From Basidiobolus meristosporus CBS 931.73 (Eukaryota; Basidiobolomycota; Basidiobolomycetes; Basidiobolales; Basidiobolaceae), in contig MCFE01000586.1 in assembly GCA_002104905.1 (NCBI GenBank), forward strand, positions 1 to 55,609: a stretch of DNA of 55,609 nt. The letters are read 5' to 3'. Numbering within the stretch: position 1 is the stretch's first letter; every line of letters begins with the position of its first letter. Shown here piece after piece: positions 12,271 through 23,038 of this stretch. The notes beneath the pieces are model-generated. The model searched no databases and was not told the DNA's origin. It worked only from the letters and a program-made list of their open reading frames with translations. A program made the position numbers and the translations under genes.

Positions 12271-12476
12271 GATAAATGACCATCCAGATAAGTCATATTA
12301 AAATTGATATGAAATTCAGTGGATGTGATATGAATTGCTTTGGCAAAATCAGCTTAACTGACCTAATTTCCCATACATTACAATTAAATCTCCATCAATT
12401 GCCATGTACTCCATCAATATGTTGCAAAAATCATCCAGAATCACTTCTAATATCTCAAAGACTCTTACAACTGTTT

Positions 12477-13075
12477 ATGAGCCCAAAGCTTTTACTCTTT
12501 GTAATGTATACTATTGCTATTACTGGAATTTTACTCTCTGCTGAAAAGTTGGATGGATCTAGCCACCAAGTGTAGAAGGTGAAGATGAAGATGCTGCTAC
12601 AAGAAAGAGGCCTTTGCAATATAGTCATGGGAGAAGAATGCCCTCCTAAAAATGTGGGAGAAGAAGCCTTAAAGTACTAGAAGAAAGAACAAATGCCATT
12701 AACTGCATTTACCTTAATGTTAAAGACAAATTGCTAATTCAATGCTCAAGAGTAGAACAGCAAAGAATGCCTGGAAGGCATTAGAAGATACCTACCAGTT
12801 GTGCTCAGCTGCTAAGAAAGTGTATTTGAGATGAAAATTCTTTACTACAAAGATGCAGCCAGGAGAAGAAATCAAAATTCAATTAGCAGAATTACCTTGC
12901 TGGTGGATGAAATGGAATATGTGGGCATACCAACTACTGATGAGGATCCAATAGTTACCATCTTGAATAGCCTAACAGACACGTTTCAGGGCCTATATCA
13001 GCCCTAGAGCTCAGAACTGAAGATTTGACCTTGAATTACATATATGGAAGGCTCCTGGATGAAGAATTAAGAAAA
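12477..13075 (+). pseudogene. Copia gag remnant (copy 1)
   Basis: The frame starts at ATG 12477, a few bases after the LTR end, and reads MSPKLLLFVMYTIAITGILL then EKLDGS, the conserved copia gag start ('LDGSNY..W'). It is broken soon after by a stop at 12573. Further gag signatures appear in shifted frames: ERGLCNIVMGE, ITLLVDEMEYVGIPTTDEDP, TILNSLTDTFQGL. The frame then joins reverse transcriptase through an internal deletion. Confidence 0.75.
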
Positions 13076-13079
13076 TTGG

Positions 13080-14501
13080 TGGGTTTTCAAGACAGAATAC
13101 AAGGCTGATGGTTCAGTTGAAAGATACAAAACAAGACTTGTGGCCAAAGGATACTCTCAAACAAGAGAACTTGACTATACTGAGATATTTGCACTGGTTG
13201 CCAAGTTTAGTTCCATAAGATTAATATTGGCTATTGCAGCCAAATACAAGTTTTTTATTCATCAAATGGATGTAAAAACTGCATTCTTGAACAAAGAACT
13301 TGAAGAGGACATATATATGGACCAGCCTTCTGGGTTTTTGACTAAGATAATCCCCACTTGGTCTGCAAGCTTAAAAAGTCTCTATATGGTCTCAAACAAT
13401 AACCAAGAGCCTGGAATTGCACAATAGATTATTACTTGGAATCTCTGAGTTTCAAAAGGAGTAATGCAGACTGTAGTGTATACTATAAGCCAGACAGAGC
13501 AAGTTCAGTTCTATTAGCTCAATATGTCAATGATCTTATTATAGCTGCCAATCATCTAGCAACATTGGAAGAGACTAAATCCAGCTTATCTCAGGAGTTC
13601 AAGATGTCCAGTCTAGGAGAACTCAGTTACTACTTAGGGATTAAGTTCTCCATAGACAGAAGTACCCAGACTACTACCCTAAGCCAATCCAAGTATTTTC
13701 AAGAGATACTAAAGAAGTACCAAATGGAAGGCTGTAAACTGGCAGCTACCCCAATGGAGACAAACCTTAACTTGGTCAAAATTCAACCAAATCAAGAGAG
13801 CTTGGTGCCATCTGAAAGCCCTGACTTTCCTTATCAATCTATGGTTGGTAGTCTGATGTATATCAAGCTTGGAACACGTCCAGATATCTCATATTCAGTG
13901 GGAGTTGTCAGCCAACATAATCAGAACTATGGATCTGATCATATTGCAGCAGTTAAGCTGAGTTTAGATACCAAAAAGGCACTGCTGATATCTGCTTAAG
14001 ATACACTTATAAGGATTCTGAACAGAATCTTGTGGGATACTCTGATGCAGATTGGGGACACAATTTGGAAGAAAGAAGATCCAACACAGGATACACCTTT
14101 CTTTACTCTAAAGGAGCAATTTCATGGAATTCAAATAAGCAACCAACCATAGCACTTTCCACCATAAAGGCAGAGTATATGGTAGCCTGTGAAGCTACCA
14201 AAGAAGCAATGTGGTTAAGAAAGCTTTTTCAGACTTAGGCCCATGTCAAAAAATGCCTATTACATTATTTCAAGATAATCAAGGATGTATACAATTAGGT
14301 AGGGTTCCAACTATTCATGGTAGAACTGAGCACATAGATATTAGGCATCATTTCATATGTGAAGCTATAGAGAGTAACTTAGTTAGGTTAGTTTACTATT
14401 CTTCAGATGAAATTACTGCAGACATATTTACCAATCCATTAGCTAGAGACAAGTTTAAATATCTTTGGTCAAAATTAGGACTAGTCAATATAAACACTTA
14501 G
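13080..14501 (+). pseudogene. Copia reverse transcriptase - RNase H (copy 1)
   Basis: The RVT_2 domain begins at WVFKTEYKADGS (13080) and includes LVAKGYSQ, QMDVKTAFLN and LGELSYYLGIKFSID. The polymerase box reads YVNDLIIAAN, so the first catalytic Asp of YVDD is changed to Asn. RNase H follows with YSDADWG, a TTEAEYM counterpart (STIKAEYM) and TEHIDIRHHFI. Frameshifts near 13425, 13998 and 14237 break it. It ends at LGLVNINT, 12 bp before the LTR. Confidence 0.85.
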
Positions 14502-14512
14502 CTGAGTGGGAA

Positions 14513-14861
14513 TGTTGTAAAAATTTGGAATTACACCAAAATATTTACCTAACTTAGTCACTTAGATCATTACCTTCAAATCCTAGAGAATACTGACCAA
14601 ATTCCTTGTTGGGATTTACTTAGAATATTTCCACTCAAATACCAGGTACCCAGAACATGAAAATTCTCAAAGTTGTCCAAACAGCCCCAAGCGTTGCGCA
14701 CACATTCTTGGGACCTTCCTTAACCTATTCTACGTGCTTTCAATGCCAAGACCATGTAAAAGTATCAATACTACTTTTACATTCAATAAATCATTTAGTG
14801 AAAACCACATTATCTACTAGTTCCCCCAATCACTTCCAATATCTCCAAGACTCTTACAACA
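14513..14861 (+). repeat. Copia 3' LTR (copy 1)
   Basis: 349 bp, starting TGTTGTAA and ending TTACAACA, a perfect 8-bp inverted terminal pair. Same family as all LTRs listed in this window. It carries AATAAA-like words near its 3' third (ATTCAATAAATCATT). Confidence 0.9.
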
Positions 14862-15283
14862 GTCACTGCCTGGTCTTTCACTACCACTCTGAATGTGTGC
14901 TTCTTGTATTGTACCACATTTTCTCCTGAATAAATACTGCACTAGTGCATTTGTTTCTGTCTGCTTGTCCTTTGCTAGCACTCTTCTAGCTACCTGATAT
15001 TTCTTTGCTGCTTGTCAGAAGCTTTCAGCCCTGCTTGTGACAGGCTCTTGAGGAAGCCACTGGTTCTTGGCCATGGCACCCTTATTCTTCTGCCTTTGAT
15101 AGTTTGTGCTATTCTTGAGTTACTTTCTTAGCATACCAATTTTGTCCTAAAGTCTGTTTGCTTGTTTCAGCACAAGATAACACTCATGTTACAGGTCAAT
15201 CTCACATAGTCTCTTGAATATTATCCCACTCTTCATCATTACACTCAACAGCTTCACAGATCTTCAGTGTCTTTTGATTTTAC
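14862..15283. other. Unassigned AT-rich stretch between copia LTRs
   Basis: No clear gene. The - strand shows short open pieces without recognised similarity. The position between an LTR and an LTR fragment suggests retroelement-derived DNA. Confidence 0.3.
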
Positions 15284-15573
15284 TTGGTCACTTAGATCAT
15301 TACTTACAAATCTGAGAGAATACTGGCCAAACTCCCTGTTGAGATTTATTTGCAAATTTTTGTGTTCTGGGTACCTGATGATTTGGTGAAGATGTTGTAA
15401 GTTGTCCAAACAGTTGCAAACTTTGCACACATGCTCTTAGAGCCTTCCTAAACCCATTCTACATGTTTATTTCTCCAAGATCATATAAAAGTCTAAATAT
15501 TACATTAAGTGAAAAACTACATAATCTACTTGCTCACCTAATCACTTGTAAAGTCTCCAGGATTCTTACAACA
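15284..15573 (+). repeat. Solo copia LTR fragment (5' end missing)
   Basis: Matches the LTR from GTCACTTAGATCATTAC to ATTCTTACAACA, with several indels. The first ~55 bp of the LTR are absent. Confidence 0.75.
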
Positions 15574-15745
15574 GTAATATCATGCAGGTATCTTGGTACT
15601 CAGTGTCACTTTCAGTGCTCCCTAGAGTGTGACAATATGATATACCCAAGTTCTGTTAAGCTCAAGCCATAGATAGATTTTTTTGAGAGCTGTGTGGTGC
15701 TCCTTGTGAAGATATGTTGCAAGTAATTTTGTGACATGGTGTATA

Positions 15746-16092
15746 TGTTGTAAAAATTTGTATTTCCACCTAAATACTCATCTAACTTAGTCACTTAGAT
15801 TATTACCTTCATATCCTAGAGAATACTGATCAAATTCCTTGTTGGGACTTACTTAGAATATTTTCACCAAAGTACCAGGTACCCAGAACATGTAAATTCT
15901 CAAAGCTGGCTAAACTGCCCCAAACTTTGCACACATGATTTTGGGATCCTCCTCAGCCTATTCTATGTATTTGCTATGCAAAGACCATGTAAAAGTATCA
16001 ATACTACTTTTACATTCAATAATCATTAAGTGAAAACCACATTCTCTACTTGTCCTCCCAATCACTTCCAATATCTCCAAGACTCTTTCAAC
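15746..16092 (+). repeat. Copia 5' LTR (copy 2)
   Basis: Starts TGTTGTAAAAATTTG and ends GACTCTTTCAAC. It has the same internal landmarks as the other LTRs (CCAGGTACCCAGAACATG; AGACCATGTAAAAGTATC). Confidence 0.9.
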
Positions 16093-16093
16093 T

Positions 16094-16106
16094 GGTTATG
16101 AGCCCC
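16094..16106 (+). promoter_or_regulatory. Copia primer-binding site (half-tRNA-iMet type)
   Basis: GGTTATGAGCCCC follows the LTR end. Its complement, GGGGCUCAUAACC, corresponds to the anticodon loop region of initiator tRNA-Met (CU-CAU-AA loop). Drosophila copia uses the equivalent site (GGTTATGGGCCC). The ATG inside this site (16098-16100) opens gag. The other two 5' ends carry mutated forms (GTTTATGAGCCC near 12473, GGCTATGAGCCC at 44046). Confidence 0.7.
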
Positions 16107-16146
16107 AAGCTGTCACTCTCTGCAATGTCTACTACTGCTATCTATG

Positions 16147-16651
16147 CTATGAGTATTGGGCAAAATCAGTTGCCACTGCTGCATATCTTAAAAATAGGAG
16201 CTATAACAGAATACTTTCTGATTCTACTCTACTTGAAGCATAGTATGGATACAGACCAAGTGCAGAACATCTAAGAATATTTGGGTGTACAGCATATGCC
16301 AAGAAACTGCCCAGAAATCAGTCAAAATTTGAGCCAAAAAGTGTAAAATGCATATTTTTGGGCCACTGCAATGAGAGTAAAGCATACAGACTCTACAATA
16401 CCAAAGCAAAGAAGCTAATCAAGTCCAGGGATGTGCTGTTTGATGAAAATTCAAAATTCTCACAAAATATGATTTCAGATGATGACAAAAATCTGATCTC
16501 TAATCCACCAATTGTCAGAGTTGAGTCAGAGCAAAACAATGAAAATTTTTTCACTCCAGAGGACTCTACAGCCATGGTTCAGCCAGAATCAGTGCCCAGG
16601 AATATCCCAGAAGTGATCATTCCAGTATCAAATGCCTGGAGATCCAATTAG
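16147..16651 (+). pseudogene. Copia integrase C-terminal part (copy 2)
   Basis: Reads TAAYLKNRSYNR, then after one in-frame stop YGYRPSAEHLRIFGCTAYAKK and KSVKCIFLGHCNESKAYRLY. This is the standard copia sequence after the integrase catalytic core (P..-HLR-FGC.AY and K...FLGY..). The final SRDVLFDE motif is present. The catalytic DDE residues are upstream in the deleted part. Confidence 0.85.
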
Positions 16652-16719
16652 ACAAGAAATAGCCCATATTACTGTATCAATGAGGGTACAAACTTAGCCT
16701 ATGCCTATTCAGTCCATAT

Positions 16720-18291
16720 TGATGAGCCCCAGACTGTAAAAGAGGCCCTAAATAGCCCTCAGACAAAGTTTTGGAGATCTTCAATGACTGAGGAATATCA
16801 GGCCCTGATGGAAAATCAAACTTGGGACTTAATCAAATTACCAATCAACCAAAAATCAATTGGATGCAGATGGGTCTTCAAGACAAAATACAAGGCTGAT
16901 GGTACAATTGAAAGATACAAAGCAAGACTTGTAGCCAAAGGATACTCTCACACAAAAGGACTTGACTATACTGAGACCTTTGCACTGGTAGCCAAGTTTA
17001 ATTCCTTCAGATTAATATTGGATATTGCAACCAAATATAAGTTTTTTATTCATCAAATGGATGTAAAAACTGCATTTTTGAATGGAGAACTTGATGAGGA
17101 CATGCATATGGAGCTGCCTGATGGGTTTGTTGACTAAGATAATCCCCATTTGGTCTGCAAGCTTAAAGAGCTACTATATGGTCTCAAGCAATCACCAAGA
17201 GCCTGGAATTGCAAGATAGATTCTTATTTGGAATCTCTGAGTTTTAAAAGGAGTAATGCTGGCTATAGCATATACTATAGGCCAGATAGAGCAAATCCAG
17301 TTGTATTAGCTCTATATGTGGATGATCTCATTATAGGAGCCAATAACCTAGAAACATTGGAAGAGACTAATCCAGCCTATCTAAGGAGTTCAAGATGTCC
17401 AATCTAGGAGAACTCAGTTACTACTTAGGGATTAAGTTCTCCATAGACAAATGTACCCAGACTATTACCCTAAGCCAATCCAAGTATATTCAAGATATAC
17501 TAAAGAAGTACCAGATGGAAGACTGTAAACTGGCAGCTACCCCAATGGAGACAAACCTTAACTTGGTCAAAACTCCACCAAATCAAGAGAGCTTGGTGCC
17601 ATCTGAAAGCCCTGACTTTCCTTATCAATCTATGGTCGGCAGTCTGATGTATATCATGCTTGGAACACGTCCAGATATCTCATATTCAGTGGGAGTTGTC
17701 AGCCAACATAATCAGAACTATGGGTCTGATCATATTGCAGCAGTTAAGCTGAGTTTAGATACCTAAAAGGAACTGCTGATATCTGCATAAGATACACTTA
17801 TCAGGATTCTGAACAGGATCTTGTGGGATACTCTGATGCTGATTGGGGATGAAATCTGGAAGACAGAAGATCTACCACAGGATACACCTTTCCTTACTGC
17901 AAAGGAGCAATTTCATGGAACTCAAAAAAGCAACCAACCATAGCACTTTCTACCACAGAGACACAATATAGCAGCCTGTGAAGCTACAAAAAAAGCAATG
18001 TGGTTAAGAAAGCTTTTTACAGATTTAGGCCTATGTCAAAAAACGCCTATTACATTATTTCAAGATAATCAAGGATGTATACAATTAGGTAGAAATCCAA
18101 CTTTTCATGCTAGAACCAAGCACATAAATATTAGACATCATTTCATACATGAAGCTATAGAGAATAACTTGGTTAGCTTAGTTTACTGTCCTACAGATGA
18201 AATGATTGCAGACATATTTACTAAACCATTAGCTAAAGACAAGTTTAAATATCTTTGGTCAGAATTAGGACTAGTCAATATGAACATTTAG
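16720..18291 (+). pseudogene. Copia reverse transcriptase - RNase H (copy 2)
   Basis: Starts near EYQALMENQTWDL and GCRWVFKTKYKADG. It includes ARLVAKGYSHTKGLDYTETF and YVDDLIIGAN (the polymerase box is intact, unlike copy 1), then the conserved connection region and RNase H (YSDADWG; KHINIRHHFIHEA). It is interrupted by a stop at 17134, a 1-bp frameshift at ~17380 and others at 17765 and 17850. Not functional. Confidence 0.85.
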
Positions 18292-18302
18292 CTGAGTGGG
18301 AA

Positions 18303-18651
18303 TGTTGTAAAAATTTGGAATTCCACCAAAATATTCACCTAACTTAGTCACTTAGATCATTACCTTCATATACTAGGGAATACTGACCAAATCCCTTGTT
18401 GGGATTTACTTAGAATATTCTCACCAAAATACCAGGTGCCCCAAACATGAAAATTCTCAAAGTTGTCCAAACAGCCCCAAACTTTGCACACATGTTCTTG
18501 GGATCATTTTTAACCTACTCTACATGTTTGTTATGCCAAGACCATGTAAAAGTATCAATACTACTTTTACATTCAATAAATCATTAAGTGAAAACCACAT
18601 TATCTACTGGTCCTCCCAATCACTTCCAATATCTCCAAGACTCTTACAACT
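18303..18651 (+). repeat. Copia 3' LTR (copy 2)
   Basis: 349 bp from TGTTGTAAAAATTTGG to CTCTTACAACT, preceded by the polypurine tract GAGTGGGAA. Confidence 0.9.
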
Positions 18652-19430
18652 GTATAAAGATTAAGGTCTACTGTATAAGCGTGAAAGTGATGATAACTTC
18701 CAGAGCTTCACTGATTCTATGAGGTAGCTAGTATCCTGGAAGCTAGAACCTGAATAGACAACCCACAATCCTGTAATGTGATAAATAGGAACCTAGGATA
18801 CACAAGTTTTTAAGGGTAAACCAAGCAACTTTAAGTGTGGGGCCAGATTAACACACCCTAAGAAAAAAAATTAACAAAATGCCAGCAGAAAACCATCATG
18901 ATATCAGCTTAAATTCCAAGTTTGTCAAAACTGACAACTCTCAATATCTCAGATACTGGTGGTTGGGCAGACAAGCAGACATATTTTCCAGCTGAAGACT
19001 AGGCCAACTAGCATTCATACCAAACTTGGTAGTCAGCTGCATGCTACCCAGCTCAAAAATTCCAACTGAAAATTGGAAGGAAAAACACCAGCAGAATACC
19101 AGCAAGAGGCCATTATAATGCCAGCTAAATACCAGCTAAAAATTAGATGAATTCCAACTTTGATATTTTTCATAGGGACACTTGCTTCTGCTTTGATGAT
19201 TGTCAAGTTCTCCCAAGTGGCCCCAGACTTTGTACTTCATCTACTGGGGTACTTCAAGAAGGCTGCATCAGCTTTTCTAAGCTCTCTTAAAAGCTTGAAT
19301 GTCTAATGACTCAACAAATGAATATCACCACTGCTAGGACCACGAAGTTATCCAATTTTTTGGCTTGTAGGTGAGGTGAGAATAGAAGCAAAAAAGGGAG
19401 CAACCCAGGTGAGAGCGATCCATCACGGGT
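18652..19430. other. AT-rich noncoding border of the transposon block
   Basis: No gene. Repeated words such as 'ATACCAGC' / 'CCAGCTAAA' occur at 19080-19140. The stretch AAGTGGCCCCAGACTTTGTA (19214) resembles part of the copia LTR and may be a distant LTR relic. GC content rises sharply after ~19430 where the gene island begins. Confidence 0.4.
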
Positions 19431-19439
19431 ACATCCTTA

Positions 19440-19701
19440 AAGAGAACAGGCGGGGCTGGTTGGGCAACCAATCATCGCCCCACCGAAATCAGCATTGGAC
19501 CCGGCCCAGGTTAGCGAGAATGGGTGGGTAGCCGGGCGGACCCGGCCGAAGGGGGAACGGGCCCGTGGTTGGGTCGGGGATCGGCCGAAGAAACGGACGA
19601 ATGCGGTTGAAAAAGAAAATTGCCCGACCGATCGAGATGTCAACAAAATCTCTGGGACCCGGTCGGGAGTGAAGCTGCTGTTCACCTCACCTTCGGAAAA
19701 T
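19440..19701 (+). promoter_or_regulatory. Promoter/5' leader region of the Trm7 gene
   Basis: GC-rich stretch upstream of the Trm7 start with a CCAAT box at 19468-19472 and GGGCGGACCCGG / GGGAACGGGCCCG words. No TATA box is seen. The function as promoter is inferred from position. Confidence 0.4.
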
Positions 19702-21021
<1,320 letters not shown>

Positions 21022-21442
21022 GCCCTCTAGAGGCACCTTGCGTCAGAGGGGGTCCCGAAGCCCCCACCAATTTATATAAAGTTCTTCGTTTGTCGTTACG
21101 TGAGATGACTTGGTCACCGGCTCTTTGTTACATTGTTTTGTTGGAATCGTGTGGGGAGGGGCGGCCCGCAGTGCTCTGCTGAGCCCCGGTCTCCGGTCGG
21201 CGATCTTCAGAGCTTGTGAGGTGCGAGGAGGCCCCAGAGCCCGCAGTAGATTAGGACTGTTTCGACCGAGGGATTCCATGGAGGTGGATCCTGTATCCAC
21301 TGCGCGGCACGGCAGCCAGAAAATTCATTCGATAGGATCTTCGGGATCGCCAGGATCGGCGCGACCCAGCTCCCATAGGCTGATACGTCCCATATAGATG
21401 AATGGCCCACGGGGATTCTTGGTCACGATCATTTCTTGGAGA
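21022..21442. other. Intergenic spacer Trm7-Hop2
   Basis: Contains the Trm7 3' end region and the Hop2 promoter. TTTATATAAAG at 21071 is a TATA-like word but lies 370 bp upstream of the ATG. No further gene seen. Confidence 0.5.
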
Positions 21443-22576
21443 ATGGCACCCGTGAAGAAAAAGGCCAAGACGGAGAAAGTTGACAACGGTATTCCCCTGC
21501 AGGAAGCAGTTCCCTCCTCACCACCCCCACTGCGCTGACCTTGGTTCCCTTTCCAGCTGAAGAAGCGGTCTTGGAATACTTGCGAAGGAACAACCGCCCC
21601 TACAGCGCTAGTAAGCCCTTCCCTCTACCCCGTCTGCTCTTCGACGGAACACATGCTTAACTCCACTTGCCTCCTCGCCTAGCGGATATTTTCAACAACC
21701 TCCACGGGGCAGTTGGCAAGACCGCCGTCCAAAAGATCCTCACCCAGTTAGTGGAAAAGGAGGAGATCACTGGCAAGGCATATGGAAAGCAGTGGGTCTA
21801 CTGCATTAGCCAGGTAAGAGGAGCTTCCTCAAGAGCACCTTGTAAAAGCTCTTCTGATGGTTGCTTTCCGCTTCCAGGACAAGTTCGAAACCCCCTCTCA
21901 GGAAGAATTGGATGAAATGGACAAGCAGATCGAGGCTCTATGGCAGCAGGTTGCCCAAAAGAAGGAGGAAAACAAACAGCTAGCCTCCGGTAATCTAACC
22001 CCCCCCCACGCATCGAAGAGAAGGAACCCCGACAGCTGACCCTTTTGCACAGTTTTCAGTGGGCTGAACAATTCGCTGACCAACAGCGAGATAGAGGAAA
22101 GGCTGGGCATATTGGAGGCCGAGGTACGCGAGGGATCTGCTCGAAAGCGCGCCCCGTCCAAGGCGATACTAACCTTTCCCTGACCTGACCCGACCCGACC
22201 CAACAGAACCAGAAGTACGAAGAAAGGCTTGCCCGGCTGAGAGAGGGCGGGAAGCAGATCTCTCTAGAAGACAAGAAGAAAATCGACACGGAGTTTGAAA
22301 ACAACCGGAAGCTGTGGAGAGCCCGAAAGAGAATGGTACAGTGAGCCACACCATCGGAGAGTTGGCCAGTCAACTAACCCACCTGCAGTTCAACGACATC
22401 TTCAACACCATCACCGAGTTCATGCCTGGGAAACCGAAGGATCTCCTGGTAAGTTGGACCTCGCCTCCGGTGTCAAACATACGCATGACCGTTTTCCCCG
22501 TTAGGAGGAGCAAGGTATAGAGACCGACGCCGATGCGGGAGTGGACATCAATGCTGATCCGTTGGCTGGCCTGTAA
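21443..22576 (+). CDS. HOP2: Homologous-pairing protein 2 (Hop2/TBPIP family)
   Basis: Partner of Mnd1 that stimulates Dmc1/Rad51 strand invasion in meiosis, in the nucleus. Eight exons: 21443-21488, 21557-21610, 21683-21813, 21878-21989, 22053-22123, 22207-22335, 22389-22448, 22505-22576; all introns GT-AG, 224 aa (human 217). The N-terminal winged helix reads AVLEYLRRNNRPYSATDIFN and KTAVQKILTQLVEKEEITGK, then YGKQWVYC. A long coiled coil follows (KQIEALWQQVAQKKEENKQL; EIEERLGILEAENQKYEERL), then the C-terminal RKRMFNDIFNTITEFMPGKP, a family signature. An acidic tail ends in ADPLAGL. One intron carries a short CCGAC/CTGAC repeat (22182-22203). Presence of Hop2 implies meiotic competence. 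Confidence 0.95.
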
Positions 22577-23038
22577 GGCACGGCAGCTCTAGACAGGATT
22601 CGTGAAGAGTATAGAGGCCCTCGACGCGGGGGATTGATTATTTATTTGCCCAACCCAATTGCCTCGGCGTTCCAATTAAACCACCTATTTTGAAGCGTAA
22701 TGTAAACACCAACATGGCGTCCATGTCCTCAATCAGCATTGATCTCGGTGGGGGAGTAATGGGCGTTGAGTAGACCAATTCTTTATAGATGATGCATAAG
22801 TGTGAGAGTGTGGTGGGCTCAAGATAATGGTACAACCAGAAATACATTAGAGAAGCAAGCTCCAGGGATAGAGCCTGGAGTTGCACGTAAGAAAGGCACG
22901 ATTCCATCCACTGGACAATGCTTGGTTAAACATGGACCGGGGGGATGTAGCGCGGGTGCAAATTAAAATGGTGTGGAAGAGTAGTCGGTAAATATTGTCT
23001 GATGGGTGAGATGTTACGATGCGGGGACGAAGGCGTGA
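22577..23038. other. Convergent intergenic region Hop2 / PP2A B''
   Basis: The two neighbouring genes end toward each other here. No gene is supported; an 89-codon open frame on the - strand (22638-22907) has no recognisable features. Confidence 0.5.

Larger units (their letters stand above)
11175..14861 (+). mobile_element. Ty1/copia LTR retrotransposon, copy 1 (internally deleted, disrupted 5' LTR)
   Basis: The 5' LTR starts TGTTGTAAAAATTTGC at 11175 and, after a large insertion, ends ...ACTCTTACAAC at ~12471. The 3' LTR is 14513-14861, preceded by the polypurine tract GAGTGGGAA. Inside are a gag remnant and reverse transcriptase plus RNase H; the nucleocapsid knuckle, protease and integrase are deleted (junction ~13080). 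Substitutions and stops show it is inactive. I see no matching target duplication at its ends. Confidence 0.85.
15746..18651 (+). mobile_element. Ty1/copia LTR retrotransposon, copy 2 (internally deleted)
   Basis: The 5' LTR is 15746-16092, the 3' LTR 18303-18651. The first ~16 codons of gag are joined at ~16147 to the C-terminal half of integrase, followed by reverse transcriptase and RNase H. About 2 kb of gag, protease and integrase core is missing compared with a full copia element. Several frameshifts are present. Coding similarity to copy 1 is high, especially in 17395-17770 against 13600-13975. Confidence 0.9.

Noticed and set aside
13080-14501. Functional copia polymerase in copy 1
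   Set aside because: The catalytic YVDD is YVND and the frame is broken in several places, so it is annotated as a pseudogene.
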